From assembly GCA_029941175.1 (NCBI GenBank), contig JAPYRM010000068.1:1-5358 (forward strand): 5,358 bases of DNA, given 5' to 3'. The notes under the pieces were generated by a model that was not told where the DNA came from, searched no databases, and saw nothing but the letters and a program-made list of their open reading frames with translations. Below are positions 1 through 5,136 of the stretch, piece after piece. Source of the stretch: Halobacteriales archaeon (GTDB lineage Archaea > Halobacteriota > Halobacteria > Halobacteriales > Hikarchaeaceae). Each line of letters starts with the position of its first letter. Position 1 is the stretch's first letter. A program made the translations under genes and the position numbers.

Positions 1-163
1 CCCCATATCCGCCACCACCACCCGAAGAAGATTGTCGTTCGACCTGTGCTTTTTTATCTGCTAGTTTTGCTTTTAGTCTTCCAAGATGAGACTCAGTTGC
101 TTTATTTTTTGGCGTTTCACGTATTTCCAGTTCGAGCTCTTCAATTTCCTGCTCCAATGCCAC
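1..163 (-). CDS. drg: DRG/Rbg-family GTP-binding protein, N-terminal part (runs off left edge)
   Basis: Reading the minus strand from a GTG at 163-161 gives 54 open codons to the window edge. The product starts VALEQEIEELELEIRET, continues with PKNKATESHLGRLKAKLADKK and ends in a polyglycine stretch (residues 48-52). This is the N-terminal charged helical hairpin plus Gly-rich linker that precedes the G domain in archaeal and eukaryotic DRG GTPases of the Obg superfamily. The G1-G5 GTP-binding motifs and TGS domain would lie outside the window. Family members are ribosome-associated cytosolic GTPases; the exact archaeal role is not settled. The GTG is chosen because a TGA lies two codons upstream in frame, no ATG is in frame, and homology begins immediately. 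A T-rich TATA-like box sits about 27 bases upstream, so the mRNA is probably leaderless. The gene diverges from rpl11. The family call is strong; the length of the rest is unknown. Confidence 0.9.
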   Translation of the reverse strand, partial: MALEQEIEELELEIRETPKNKATESHLGRLKAKLADKKAQVERQSSSGGGGGYG

Positions 164-186
164 TATTCATTACTGTGGTCGGGTAG

Positions 187-196
187 ATAAAAAAAT
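187..196 (-). promoter_or_regulatory. TATA-like box of drg
   Basis: On the minus strand this reads ATTTTTTTAT, centred about 27-28 bases from the GTG start at 163. That is the usual archaeal TATA-to-transcription-start distance, so transcription would begin at or next to the start codon. No Shine-Dalgarno-like sequence is visible before the GTG, which fits a leaderless message. Inferred from position and composition only. Confidence 0.5.
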
Positions 197-232
197 CTGC
201 GTCTTTGATCGGGGGAGTAGACAAAAGAAAAA

Positions 233-240
233 GTTTAAAC
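233..240 (+). promoter_or_regulatory. TATA-like box of rpl11
   Basis: The palindrome GTTTAAAC is preceded by a purine-rich stretch (acaaaagaaaa) suitable as a TFB recognition element. It is centred 28 bases upstream of the ATG at 265. The expected transcription start therefore falls at or within a few bases of that ATG, which supports 265 as the translation start rather than the in-frame TTG at 205 or ATG at 244. Placement by spacing and composition only. Confidence 0.55.
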
Positions 241-264
241 CCGATGGTAGGTTTCCGTCAGGAT

Positions 265-741
265 ATGGCAGGAACAGTGGATGTACTTGTAGAAGGTGGC
301 CGGGCGAACCCCGGACCACCTATTGGACCAGTTTTAGGCCCTACTCCGGTGGATGTTCAGGCAGTGGTTAGTAAGATAAATGAAGTGACTGCTGCTTATG
401 ATGGGACTCAAGTTCCAGTTAAGATAGTTTATGAAGATGATGGAAGCTTTGAATTGGAAGTTGGCAGTCCACCAACAGCCGCTTTGATCAAGAAAGAGAT
501 AGGCATTGAGAAGGGATCAGGGTATTCAAAGAGGAGTTTTGTCGGAGATATATCCGTAGAACAAATAAAAAAGATTGCAGCCCAGAAATTACCAGGACTT
601 CTAGCATATGATTTGAAGAATGCTGCAAAAGAAATTTCGGGGACGTGTGTTGCGTTGGGCGTTACTATCGATGGGAAAAATCCAAGAGATTTTAAAGAGA
701 AAGTAGATAGCGGTGTATACGACGATACCTTAGCCGAATGA
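265..741 (+). CDS. rpl11: 50S ribosomal protein L11 (uL11)
   Basis: This 158-residue protein of the large subunit forms the base of the GTPase-associated centre, contacting 23S rRNA and the P0/L12 stalk. The N-terminal domain carries the conserved proline-rich segment ANPGPPIGP (residues 14-22) followed by LGPTPVDVQAVV. The rRNA-binding C-terminal domain covers roughly residues 72-145, with PPTAALIKKE and the helix YDLKNAAKEISGTCVALGVTIDG. Length and ends match archaeal L11. The frame stays open upstream to a TTG at 205, but family proteins start at MAGT and a TATA-like box lies inside that upstream stretch, so I use the ATG at 265. It is divergent from drg. A 188-base gap with an oligo-T run separates it from rpl1, suggesting a separate transcript, as described for the Halobacterium stalk genes. 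The product is less acidic and more lysine-rich than in extreme halophiles. Confidence 0.97.
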   Translation: MAGTVDVLVEGGRANPGPPIGPVLGPTPVDVQAVVSKINEVTAAYDGTQVPVKIVYEDDGSFELEVGSPPTAALIKKEIGIEKGSGYSKRSFVGDISVEQIKKIAAQKLPGLLAYDLKNAAKEISGTCVALGVTIDGKNPRDFKEKVDSGVYDDTLAE

Positions 742-774
742 TAAGAGAGGACGTGTCTGACGCATGGCGAGAGA

Positions 775-780
775 TTTTTT
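775..780 (+). terminator. Oligo-T transcription stop after rpl11
   Basis: A run of six T lies 34 bases after the rpl11 stop, and a further T5 occurs at 797-801. Archaeal RNA polymerase terminates at such T runs without needing a hairpin. It fits rpl11 being monocistronic. Termination efficiency cannot be judged from sequence. Confidence 0.45.
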
Positions 781-796
781 CGAGAAGGTTAAATCA

Positions 797-806
797 TTTT
801 TAATTA
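797..806 (+). promoter_or_regulatory. Candidate TATA box for the rpl1-rpl10-rpl12 operon
   Basis: TTTTTAATTA is the best AT-rich TATA-like match between rpl11 and rpl1 and would give a transcript starting near 829, with a leader of about 100 bases. Alternatives are GAATATTC at 819-826 (start near 850, leader about 80 bases) and TTTATG at 838-843 (start near 868, leader about 62 bases). The known Halobacterium leader of roughly 75 bases falls between the two alternatives. The T5 part could instead belong to the rpl11 terminator. Confidence 0.3.
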
Positions 807-870
807 CGACGAGTGCGTGAATATTCGCTTCGATGGGTTTATGGCCCCACATAGACCAAATTTCAGGTAA

Positions 871-918
871 CAGGCAGAGGGCCTGACACATACTGTAGTA
901 GCCGTATAGGCGGACTAC
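871..918 (+). promoter_or_regulatory. Structured mRNA leader of rpl1, possible L1 autoregulatory site
   Basis: Two potential hairpins sit just before the rpl1 ribosome binding site. The first pairs CAGGC (871-875) with GCCTG (881-885) around a five-base loop; TCAGG at 863-867 could compete for the same partner. The second pairs GTAGT (895-899) with ACTAC (914-918), then GCC (901-903) with GGC (909-911) around loop GTATA, leaving an asymmetric internal loop of A opposite GG. Archaeal L1 is known to repress its own operon by binding an mRNA structure that mimics its 23S rRNA site, located in the leader in Halobacterium. The hairpins are seen; the L1-binding role is inferred from position, and I could not align them to the rRNA motif with certainty. 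Confidence 0.45.
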
Positions 919-927
919 GGAGGAAGG
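919..927 (+). promoter_or_regulatory. Strong Shine-Dalgarno of rpl1
   Basis: GGAGGAAGG starts directly after the 3' arm of the second leader hairpin, and GGAGGA lies five bases before the rpl1 ATG. It complements the CCUCC of the archaeal 16S 3' end. It contrasts with drg, rpl11 and cysS, which show no comparable site, and it fixes the rpl1 start at 930. Its contact with the hairpin could allow translational control. Confidence 0.75.
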
Positions 928-929
928 AA

Positions 930-1568
930 ATGGCAGATAAAGAAATAGAAGAAGCTGTTATACGTGCACTAGAAACCGCTCCGAGTCGGAACTTTAGAGA
1001 ATCGGTGGATATTGCAATTAATTTAAAAGGGTTGGATCTTAGAGATCCGACCAATCGCGTGGATGAGACAGTGGTACTCCCAGGAGGCACTGGTCGAGAA
1101 ACAAAAATTATATTATTTGCAGTAGGAGAAAACGCCGTTTTGGGCGAAAATGTGGTTGAAAAAGTGATAGGTTCTGCAGAGATAAAAGAATTGGGCGATG
1201 ACGTAGAAGCGGCGAAAGCGCTTGCAAATTCAACTGACTTTTTTGTCGCAGATGTTGGATTGATGCAAGATATCGCAAGGCTCTTGGGAAAAGTATTAGG
1301 CCCTAGGGGAAAAATGCCAAGACCACTTCAGCCAGAAGAAGATGTGGTTGATGTAGTAAATAGAATGAAAAATACAGTTCAACTAAGGAGTCGAGATAAT
1401 CGGACGTTCCATGCACGCGTTGGGGCACGAGATATGTCTACAACAGATATAGCCACAAACATTGAAGTGATAATTAGAAGGCTCCACTCATCATTGAAGA
1501 ATGGAGCTCTGAATGTAGATTCGATCTATGTCAAGACGACTATGGGTCCTTCGGAGAGGGTGGCATAA
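930..1568 (+). CDS. rpl1: 50S ribosomal protein L1 (uL1)
   Basis: A 212-residue protein that binds 23S rRNA to form the mobile L1 stalk, which handles exit of deacylated tRNA from the E site. The length equals that of haloarchaeal L1. Visible family features are the N-terminal ARNF-like segment [14 protein letters not shown] (residues 19-32), domain II at roughly 62-155 with [20 protein letters not shown], the signature [13 protein letters not shown] (123-135), the rRNA-contact stretch [18 protein letters not shown] (148-165), and the terminal VKTTMGPS (201-208). Archaeal L1 also acts as a translational repressor of its operon. The start has a strong Shine-Dalgarno and a structured leader. 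The stop overlaps the rpl10 start by one base (TAATG), indicating co-transcription and coupled translation. Nothing is truncated or missing. Confidence 0.98.
   Translation: MADKEIEEAVIRALETAPSRNFRESVDIAINLKGLDLRDPTNRVDETVVLPGGTGRETKIILFAVGENAVLGENVVEKVIGSAEIKELGDDVEAAKALANSTDFFVADVGLMQDIARLLGKVLGPRGKMPRPLQPEEDVVDVVNRMKNTVQLRSRDNRTFHARVGARDMSTTDIATNIEVIIRRLHSSLKNGALNVDSIYVKTTMGPSERVA
1553..1563 (+). promoter_or_regulatory. Purine-rich ribosome binding site of rpl10 inside rpl1
   Basis: GGAGAGGGTGG lies within the last codons of rpl1, 4-15 bases upstream of the rpl10 ATG. Together with the TAATG overlap it supports both independent ribosome loading and termination-reinitiation coupling. It also supports 1568 as the start. 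Confidence 0.55.
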
Positions 1569-2584
1569 TGTCTACACAAGTAGAACGCCGCACAGACAAT
1601 TTGCCGGAGTGGAAGACTAGAGAGGTTGAAGAAATTAGAGAGTGGCTTTCGTGCCATGCGAGCATTGGTATTTGTGACGTCTCAGGCATTCCGAGTAGAC
1701 AGTTCCAACAAATGAGGGCAAGTCTTCGGGGGGAAGTGGAGATTAAAGTGAGTAGAAACACACTAGTTAAACTCGCTGCACAAAATGTAGAAGGAGTAGG
1801 ATCCATAGCAGATCAGCTTAAGGGGCAGGTGGGAGTTGTTGGCACGAATAAGAATCCATTTACTTTGTATCAAATGCTCAAAGGTTCAAAAACCCCAGCA
1901 CCAGTAAATGCAGGGGATGTGGTCACCAAACAAATTGTCATACCCGAGGGAGATACGGGATTTCCACCAGGTCCGTTTGTAGGAGATTTACAAGCAGTAG
2001 GGGCTGCTGCACAAATATCAGAAGGATCTATTCGAGTGACGTCATCTAGTATTGTTGCAGAAGTAGGAGATGTCATCACTCCAAAGCTATCTAATGTTTT
2101 GGGTGCGCTAGGGATAGAACCAAAAGAAGTTGGGTTAAATTTAAAAGTGGTTTATTCGGAAGGTGCCATCTATGAGATAAGTTCTCTGGACATAGATACA
2201 GATGAATATAAATTTAAATTCGCCAAAGCAATAAACAATGCAAGAAGTTTATCAGTGAGTAGCAGGTACCCAACTTCCCAGACCATATCTACTATGCTGG
2301 TTAATGGATTTAGAAACGCCAAAGCTGTGGGCATTTTTGCGGCTATTGAAAGTCCAGATTTAGCCACAGAACTGATAAATAAAGCAGCTGCGGAGTCGCG
2401 CGCATTGGCCATGTCTATAGAGGGGGATGCGAGACCCGAAAAGCTGAAAAATGTATCCAAAAATGAATCGATAGACAAAAAAGAACAGAGCGTTGAACAA
2501 GAGAATATAGAAGATACCGAAGCTGAAAATGAAGATGCGACAGAAGAAGCGTCTGCAGCAGGACTTGGGGATCTTTTCGGATAA
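1568..2584 (+). CDS. rpl10: 50S ribosomal protein L10 (uL10, acidic stalk protein P0)
   Basis: This 338-residue stalk base protein anchors L12 dimers and, with L11, binds the GTPase-associated rRNA. The N-terminal rRNA-binding domain covers about residues 1-108 (WKTREVEEIREWL, then VSRNTLVKLA at 61-70). The archaeal/eukaryotic insertion domain covers roughly 109-185 and includes the conserved GFPPGPFVGDLQAVGAAAQI (131-150). A helical spine follows to about 285, where archaeal P0 binds three L12 dimers. A charged flexible hinge (about 288-326, rich in E, K and N) leads to the factor-recruiting tail AGLGDLFG. The last 11 residues are identical to those of L12. Length is typical of haloarchaea. 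It starts one base inside the rpl1 stop, and rpl12 follows after 27 bases, so the three genes form one operon. Confidence 0.98.
   Translation: MSTQVERRTDNLPEWKTREVEEIREWLSCHASIGICDVSGIPSRQFQQMRASLRGEVEIKVSRNTLVKLAAQNVEGVGSIADQLKGQVGVVGTNKNPFTLYQMLKGSKTPAPVNAGDVVTKQIVIPEGDTGFPPGPFVGDLQAVGAAAQISEGSIRVTSSSIVAEVGDVITPKLSNVLGALGIEPKEVGLNLKVVYSEGAIYEISSLDIDTDEYKFKFAKAINNARSLSVSSRYPTSQTISTMLVNGFRNAKAVGIFAAIESPDLATELINKAAAESRALAMSIEGDARPEKLKNVSKNESIDKKEQSVEQENIEDTEAENEDATEEASAAGLGDLFG
2549..2580 (+). repeat. 32-base direct repeat, copy 1 (tail of rpl10)
   Basis: These bases encode the last 11 residues of P0 (final codon partial) and are identical base for base to 2921-2952 at the end of rpl12. Ten of 11 codons match exactly; the final Gly is GGA here and GGG in rpl12, both followed by TAA. 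Identity drops just upstream (GAA GAA here, GAA GCA there). The identity is read directly from the sequence. Confidence 0.9.
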
Positions 2585-2611
2585 AAAATAATAAAACAAA
2601 TAGGAATTAAA

Positions 2612-2956
2612 ATGGAATATATATACGCAGCATTGATCCTTCATGAATCGGGAAAAGAAATAGACGAAAAAAGTTTGACAAAGGTACTAAAAGCGGCCGA
2701 TGTAAAAGTCGAAGATGTACGTGTGAAAGCACTAGTCGCGGCACTAGAAGATGTAGATATTGAAGAAGCATTAGAAACAGGTCAAATTGTCATCCCTGCA
2801 GTTGGAGGCGGTTCGGCCGCTATCGGTGGAGAAGAAGCTGCTACTGCAGATTCGGGTAACGCCGAGGAAGCAAAAGCGTCTGCAGAAGAAGAAACAAAGA
2901 AGGCAGAAGAAGAAGAAGCAGCGTCTGCAGCAGGACTTGGGGATCTTTTCGGGTAA
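2612..2956 (+). CDS. rpl12: 50S ribosomal protein L12 (archaeal P1-type stalk protein)
   Basis: A 114-residue acidic protein present as dimers on P0, forming the flexible stalk that recruits EF-1A, EF-2 and other GTPases. The N-terminal dimerisation domain (about 1-60) begins [21 protein letters not shown], in the typical archaeal form, with [23 protein letters not shown] Gly/Ala hinge (62-80) is followed by a Glu/Lys-rich segment (84-103) and the conserved hydrophobic tail AGLGDLFG that binds factors. A weak AGGA at 2602-2605 is the only ribosome binding site, six bases before the ATG. The gene is last in the rpl1-rpl10-rpl12 operon. The segment around 2883-2919 is almost pure A/G from GAA repeats, so it is prone to slippage. 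It is unrelated in fold to bacterial L7/L12 despite the name. Confidence 0.98.
   Translation: MEYIYAALILHESGKEIDEKSLTKVLKAADVKVEDVRVKALVAALEDVDIEEALETGQIVIPAVGGGSAAIGGEEAATADSGNAEEAKASAEEETKKAEEEEAASAAGLGDLFG
2921..2952 (+). repeat. 32-base direct repeat, copy 2 (tail of rpl12)
   Basis: Identical to 2549-2580. It encodes the factor-binding tail of L12. With the next four bases (GTAA here, ATAA in copy 1), 35 of 36 positions match. The copies are 372 bases apart in the same orientation. Confidence 0.9.
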
Positions 2957-2967
2957 CTCTATTTTAA

Positions 2968-2992
2968 AGGAAAAACATTCCTATTAAGTTTT
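2968..2992. terminator. Convergent terminator region between rpl12 and cysS
   Basis: The gap between the two facing stop codons is only 50 bases. It holds a small hairpin, AGGAA (2968-2972) with TTCCT (2978-2982), followed on the plus strand by T4 at 2989-2992. On the minus strand the A5 at 2971-2975 becomes a T5 run just after cysS. Each strand therefore has a T run suited to archaeal termination. The stem is short and may be incidental. Confidence 0.45.
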
Positions 2993-3006
2993 GTTACAGG
3001 GGAAGG

Positions 3007-4485
3007 CTATTTACGCCGATACGTAGGTCCGTTTTCTGTGTCTTCTACGGCAATCCCAAGAAGATCCAATTTTTTTCGTATTTCGTCCGCTTTTTCATAA
3101 TTTCCTTTAGAACGTTCCACTTCACGGGCTTCCATTAAAGAAGTGAGATCCTCGGAAAATAATTCGTTTGAATTAATCAAATCAAAAGAGAATCCAAGTA
3201 CATTTCTAGCAAGATCATCTAGAATCTTAATCGCAAGATCTAATGCAAAATGATCATATTTTTCAGGTCCTCCAAGGTGTTGATTGAGAGAATTGGCGAT
3301 GTCGAAAATTGCTACAAGTGCCTCTCTCGTATTAAAATCATCATTCAGTGCAGTTTGGAAATTTTGTACAGAAGATTCTATAGATTTTCGGAGGAGTTCA
3401 TCAATTATTGTTGAGTCTGGGGGAGATTTTTTGAGTGCATTTGTAGTTCTAAAATATGTACGTTCCAATCTCCCCCAGCGTTCCACTGCCTCATGGAGGG
3501 CCGCCTCAGAGTAAGTTTGATGCCGAGAGTAGGAAGTAGAAATTAAAAACATTTTGATAGAATTGACACCAAATTCGGAGATCGAATTGCTAACAGAAAA
3601 ATAGTTTTTTGAACTCGAGCTCATTTTTTCACCTTGAGTTTCTAGAAGGCGAATGTGCACCCAAAAATTGGCAAAACACTCTCCGGTGGATGCTTCACTT
3701 TGGGCTTTTTCATTTTCATGATGGGGGAACATCAAATCCTGCCCTCCTGCATGAATATCGATATTGTTGGAAAGGTGAGTCATAGACATCGCAGAACATT
3801 CTATATGCCAACCAGGCCTACCAGTCCCCCACGGAGAATCCCAAACATCTCCAGACGGTATATCGATAGGAGGTAAATTTGGATCACGGTATTTAGATAT
3901 GGATTCGGGAGGGACTTGGCCTGCTTTCCATAACGCAAAATCATAAGGGTGTTTTTTATCAGACGCTTCTTCCGGGGTATCTAAAAAGGATTTCTCATCC
4001 AAATTCGGTTTTGATAGTACTCCGTAGCTATCAAATGAGCTTACGTCGAAATATACCGAACCATTAGATTCATATGCATGATTGGAACTGATGAGAGAGG
4101 AGATGATATCGATAATTTCGGGTATATGTTCGGATGCCTTTGGGTAAACATGGGCACTTTTCAGGCCTAATGAATTCATGTCTTCAAGAGTTTTATTGAT
4201 AAAATAAGTGGCGACTTCGGATTCCGATTCACCAAAATCTGCTTCGCCAATCCTAGCTACAATTTTCTCATTTATGTCGGTGAAATTTTCGATATAAGTG
4301 ACAGAAAATCCTAAATGTTCAAGCCAGCGTCTCATAACATCTACATGAACCCACGCTCGTGCATGTCCTAAATGGGGAAAATCTGAAACTGTTAAACCAC
4401 AAAAATATATTGAAACAGAATTGGGAACTATTGATTTGAACTCCTCTTTTTCACCAGTAAGAGAATTAGTTATGAATAGCGACAC
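3007..4485 (-). CDS. cysS: Cysteinyl-tRNA synthetase
   Basis: This 492-residue class I enzyme charges tRNA-Cys with cysteine in the cytosol using ATP. The catalytic domain opens with IYFCGLTVSDFPHLGHARAW. Cys29 is the first zinc ligand, and HLGH (38-41) is the HIGH motif. Further expected zinc ligands are present: Cys230 in GWHIECSAMS, and His255 and Glu259 in FPHHENE. The second ATP motif is KMSSS (287-291), with Ser in place of the second Lys of canonical KMSKS, as is common in archaeal CysRS. A DALR-type helical domain follows (NDDFN at 381-385), then a C-terminal anticodon-binding region ending NYEKADEIRKKLDLLGI and a final GPTYR. The length is normal. The start is GTG at 4485-4483, giving the family N-terminus MSLFITNSLTGE, with a TATA-like box about 29 bases upstream and no Shine-Dalgarno. 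It is monocistronic by layout and convergent with rpl12. Confidence 0.97.
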   Translation of the reverse strand: MSLFITNSLTGEKEEFKSIVPNSVSIYFCGLTVSDFPHLGHARAWVHVDVMRRWLEHLGFSVTYIENFTDINEKIVARIGEADFGESESEVATYFINKTLEDMNSLGLKSAHVYPKASEHIPEIIDIISSLISSNHAYESNGSVYFDVSSFDSYGVLSKPNLDEKSFLDTPEEASDKKHPYDFALWKAGQVPPESISKYRDPNLPPIDIPSGDVWDSPWGTGRPGWHIECSAMSMTHLSNNIDIHAGGQDLMFPHHENEKAQSEASTGECFANFWVHIRLLETQGEKMSSSSKNYFSVSNSISEFGVNSIKMFLISTSYSRHQTYSEAALHEAVERWGRLERTYFRTTNALKKSPPDSTIIDELLRKSIESSVQNFQTALNDDFNTREALVAIFDIANSLNQHLGGPEKYDHFALDLAIKILDDLARNVLGFSFDLINSNELFSEDLTSLMEAREVERSKGNYEKADEIRKKLDLLGIAVEDTENGPTYRRK

Positions 4486-4511
4486 TAAGGGGTGAAAGGT
4501 TTGGCAACTGG

Positions 4512-4517
4512 ATTAAA
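4512..4517 (-). promoter_or_regulatory. TATA-like box of cysS
   Basis: The minus strand reads AAGTTTAATC, with core TTTAAT centred about 29.5 bases before the GTG at 4485. A transcript would start within about three bases of the start codon. It resembles the rpl11 box (AAGTTTAAAC). A second GTTTAAT copy lies 33 bases further upstream (4545-4551 on the plus strand, ATTAAAC). Confidence 0.5.
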
Positions 4518-4537
4518 CTTACTACCCCCAATGGCGA

Positions 4538-4554
4538 TTGGTAAATTAAACCAA
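4538..4554. repeat. Inverted repeat TTGGT-N7-ACCAA upstream of cysS
   Basis: Five-base arms at 4538-4542 and 4550-4554 flank an AT-only seven-base centre (AAATTAA). It lies between the stop codon of the small membrane gene (4558) and the cysS promoter, both on the minus strand. It could be a regulator binding site upstream of cysS, or a weak stem near the 3' end of the upstream transcript. The perfect arms are short, so chance cannot be excluded. Confidence 0.3.
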
Positions 4555-4557
4555 CTA

Positions 4558-4743
4558 TTACGCCTCTCCGCCGTACTTGAGAAGGACATAGCACAAAAAA
4601 AGAATTGCAATCATTCCAAAAATAGAAGCTATTACTATACTTTTCGCAGGATCGGTGAGAGAGGGTTCTGCTGCTGCAATACCCGAATAAAAAAGAAGTG
4701 CGAGAAATGTCGTAGCAAATTTAAGAATATGCTTCCGGCTCAT
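4558..4743 (-). CDS. Small membrane or secreted protein, function unknown
   Basis: This 61-residue predicted protein has a Sec-type N-terminus: basic MSRKH, then a hydrophobic core (about 8-23) and an AAAEP site where signal peptidase could cut after about residue 25. A short polar stretch (EPSLTDPAKS) leads to a second hydrophobic segment (about 36-55, IVIASIFGMIAILFLCYVLL), ending LKYGGEA. It would be either a cleaved single-span protein or a two-span hairpin. I do not recognise a family. Support for a real gene comes from the sensible membrane topology, a TATA-like box about 27 bases upstream of the ATG, and an otherwise unexplained gap. The opposite-strand frame over 4492-4833 has Cys/Lys-rich low-complexity content and is judged a shadow. 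The gene lies upstream of cysS in the same direction, 72 bases away. Confidence 0.65.
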   Translation of the reverse strand: MSRKHILKFATTFLALLFYSGIAAAEPSLTDPAKSIVIASIFGMIAILFLCYVLLKYGGEA

Positions 4744-4766
4744 ATAATAAAGTCTCGTGAGGGAGG

Positions 4767-4777
4767 ATTAAATAAAG
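4767..4777 (-). promoter_or_regulatory. TATA-like box of the small membrane protein gene
   Basis: The minus strand reads CTTTATTTAAT, with the TTTAAT core centred about 26.5 bases before the ATG at 4743. No Shine-Dalgarno is apparent, so a leaderless message is expected. It forms half of a divergent promoter region with the MTH865-family gene. Confidence 0.45.
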
Positions 4778-4810
4778 GAATCGATACGATTGGAAAGAAT
4801 CCCAAAAATG

Positions 4811-4816
4811 TTTTAA
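4811..4816 (+). promoter_or_regulatory. TATA-like box of the MTH865-family gene
   Basis: TTTTAA is centred about 26.5 bases upstream of the ATG at 4840. The intervening bases lack a Shine-Dalgarno, which fits a leaderless start. Inferred from spacing and composition. Confidence 0.45.
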
Positions 4817-4839
4817 GCAGTAGAGATTACTAAAGTGTC

Positions 4840-5097
4840 ATGGAGACCATTGAAGAAGAATTACGTGAACAGTTTTTTGAAGCATTCTCTCCAGCTACAT
4901 ATCCAATATCAAATCAGATGGATCTAGTCCCAACACTGCCAAATGGCATGTCTACTAGATTTGAATCAGGAGACTTTTCGATGACAGTGATTGAATTGAG
5001 TATGCGGTTGACAGATAAACAGAATTTTCCTTATGAAGCCGTAGAAGATCTGGTAGAGGACCTGATAAATGGGATGAAGGAGAAAGGACTTATTTAA
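4840..5097 (+). CDS. MTH865-like family protein
   Basis: An 85-residue soluble protein with no signal peptide or membrane segment. The sequence ELREQFFEAFSPATYPISNQMDLVPTLPNG (about 7-36), the segment FESGDFSMTVIELSMRL (41-57) and the ending FPYEAVEDLVEDLINGMKEKGLI match the small all-helical MTH865 family, found in methanogens and haloarchaea. The structure of the Methanothermobacter protein has been solved, but its biochemical role is unknown to me. The start is well set: homology begins within a few residues of the ATG and a TATA-like box lies about 27 bases upstream. The gene is divergent from the small membrane gene and is followed 39 bases later by a membrane protein gene that may be co-transcribed. 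Confidence 0.85.
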   Translation: METIEEELREQFFEAFSPATYPISNQMDLVPTLPNGMSTRFESGDFSMTVIELSMRLTDKQNFPYEAVEDLVEDLINGMKEKGLI

Positions 5098-5136
5098 AAT
5101 GATAAACGCTAAACGGCTGCATTAAGAACAGTAAGT

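Noticed and set aside
205..264. Upstream extension of the rpl11 frame to a TTG at 205 or an ATG at 244
   Set aside because: Family L11 proteins start at MAGT, and the TATA-like GTTTAAAC lies inside the extension, so the transcript probably starts near 265.
287..291. KMSSS in place of KMSKS in CysRS as a damaged active site (residue numbers, not bases)
   Set aside because: Archaeal CysRS commonly carry KMSSS, and the HIGH-type motif and zinc ligands are intact, so the enzyme looks functional.
742..929. A hidden small gene between rpl11 and rpl1
   Set aside because: I found no convincing open frame with a start signal here; terminator, promoter and leader structure explain the gap better.
2360..2644. 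94-codon minus-strand frame rich in Phe/Tyr across the rpl10-rpl12 junction
   Set aside because: It is antisense to the charged P0 hinge; the Phe/Tyr/Cys richness is the mirror of Glu/Lys codons, not a membrane protein.
2787..2987. 66-codon plus-strand frame inside and past rpl12
   Set aside because: It is an out-of-frame reading of the GAA-rich L12 linker, giving a Lys/Gln low-complexity peptide.
3655..3876. 73-codon plus-strand frame inside cysS
   Set aside because: It is antisense to the conserved zinc-binding and catalytic part of cysS and has no independent support.
4492..4833. 113-codon plus-strand frame over the small membrane gene and cysS upstream region
   Set aside because: The product is Lys/Cys/Asn-rich without a recognisable fold and lies antisense to a frame with a good signal peptide and promoter. 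The Cys cluster comes from antisense reading of Ala/Gly codons.
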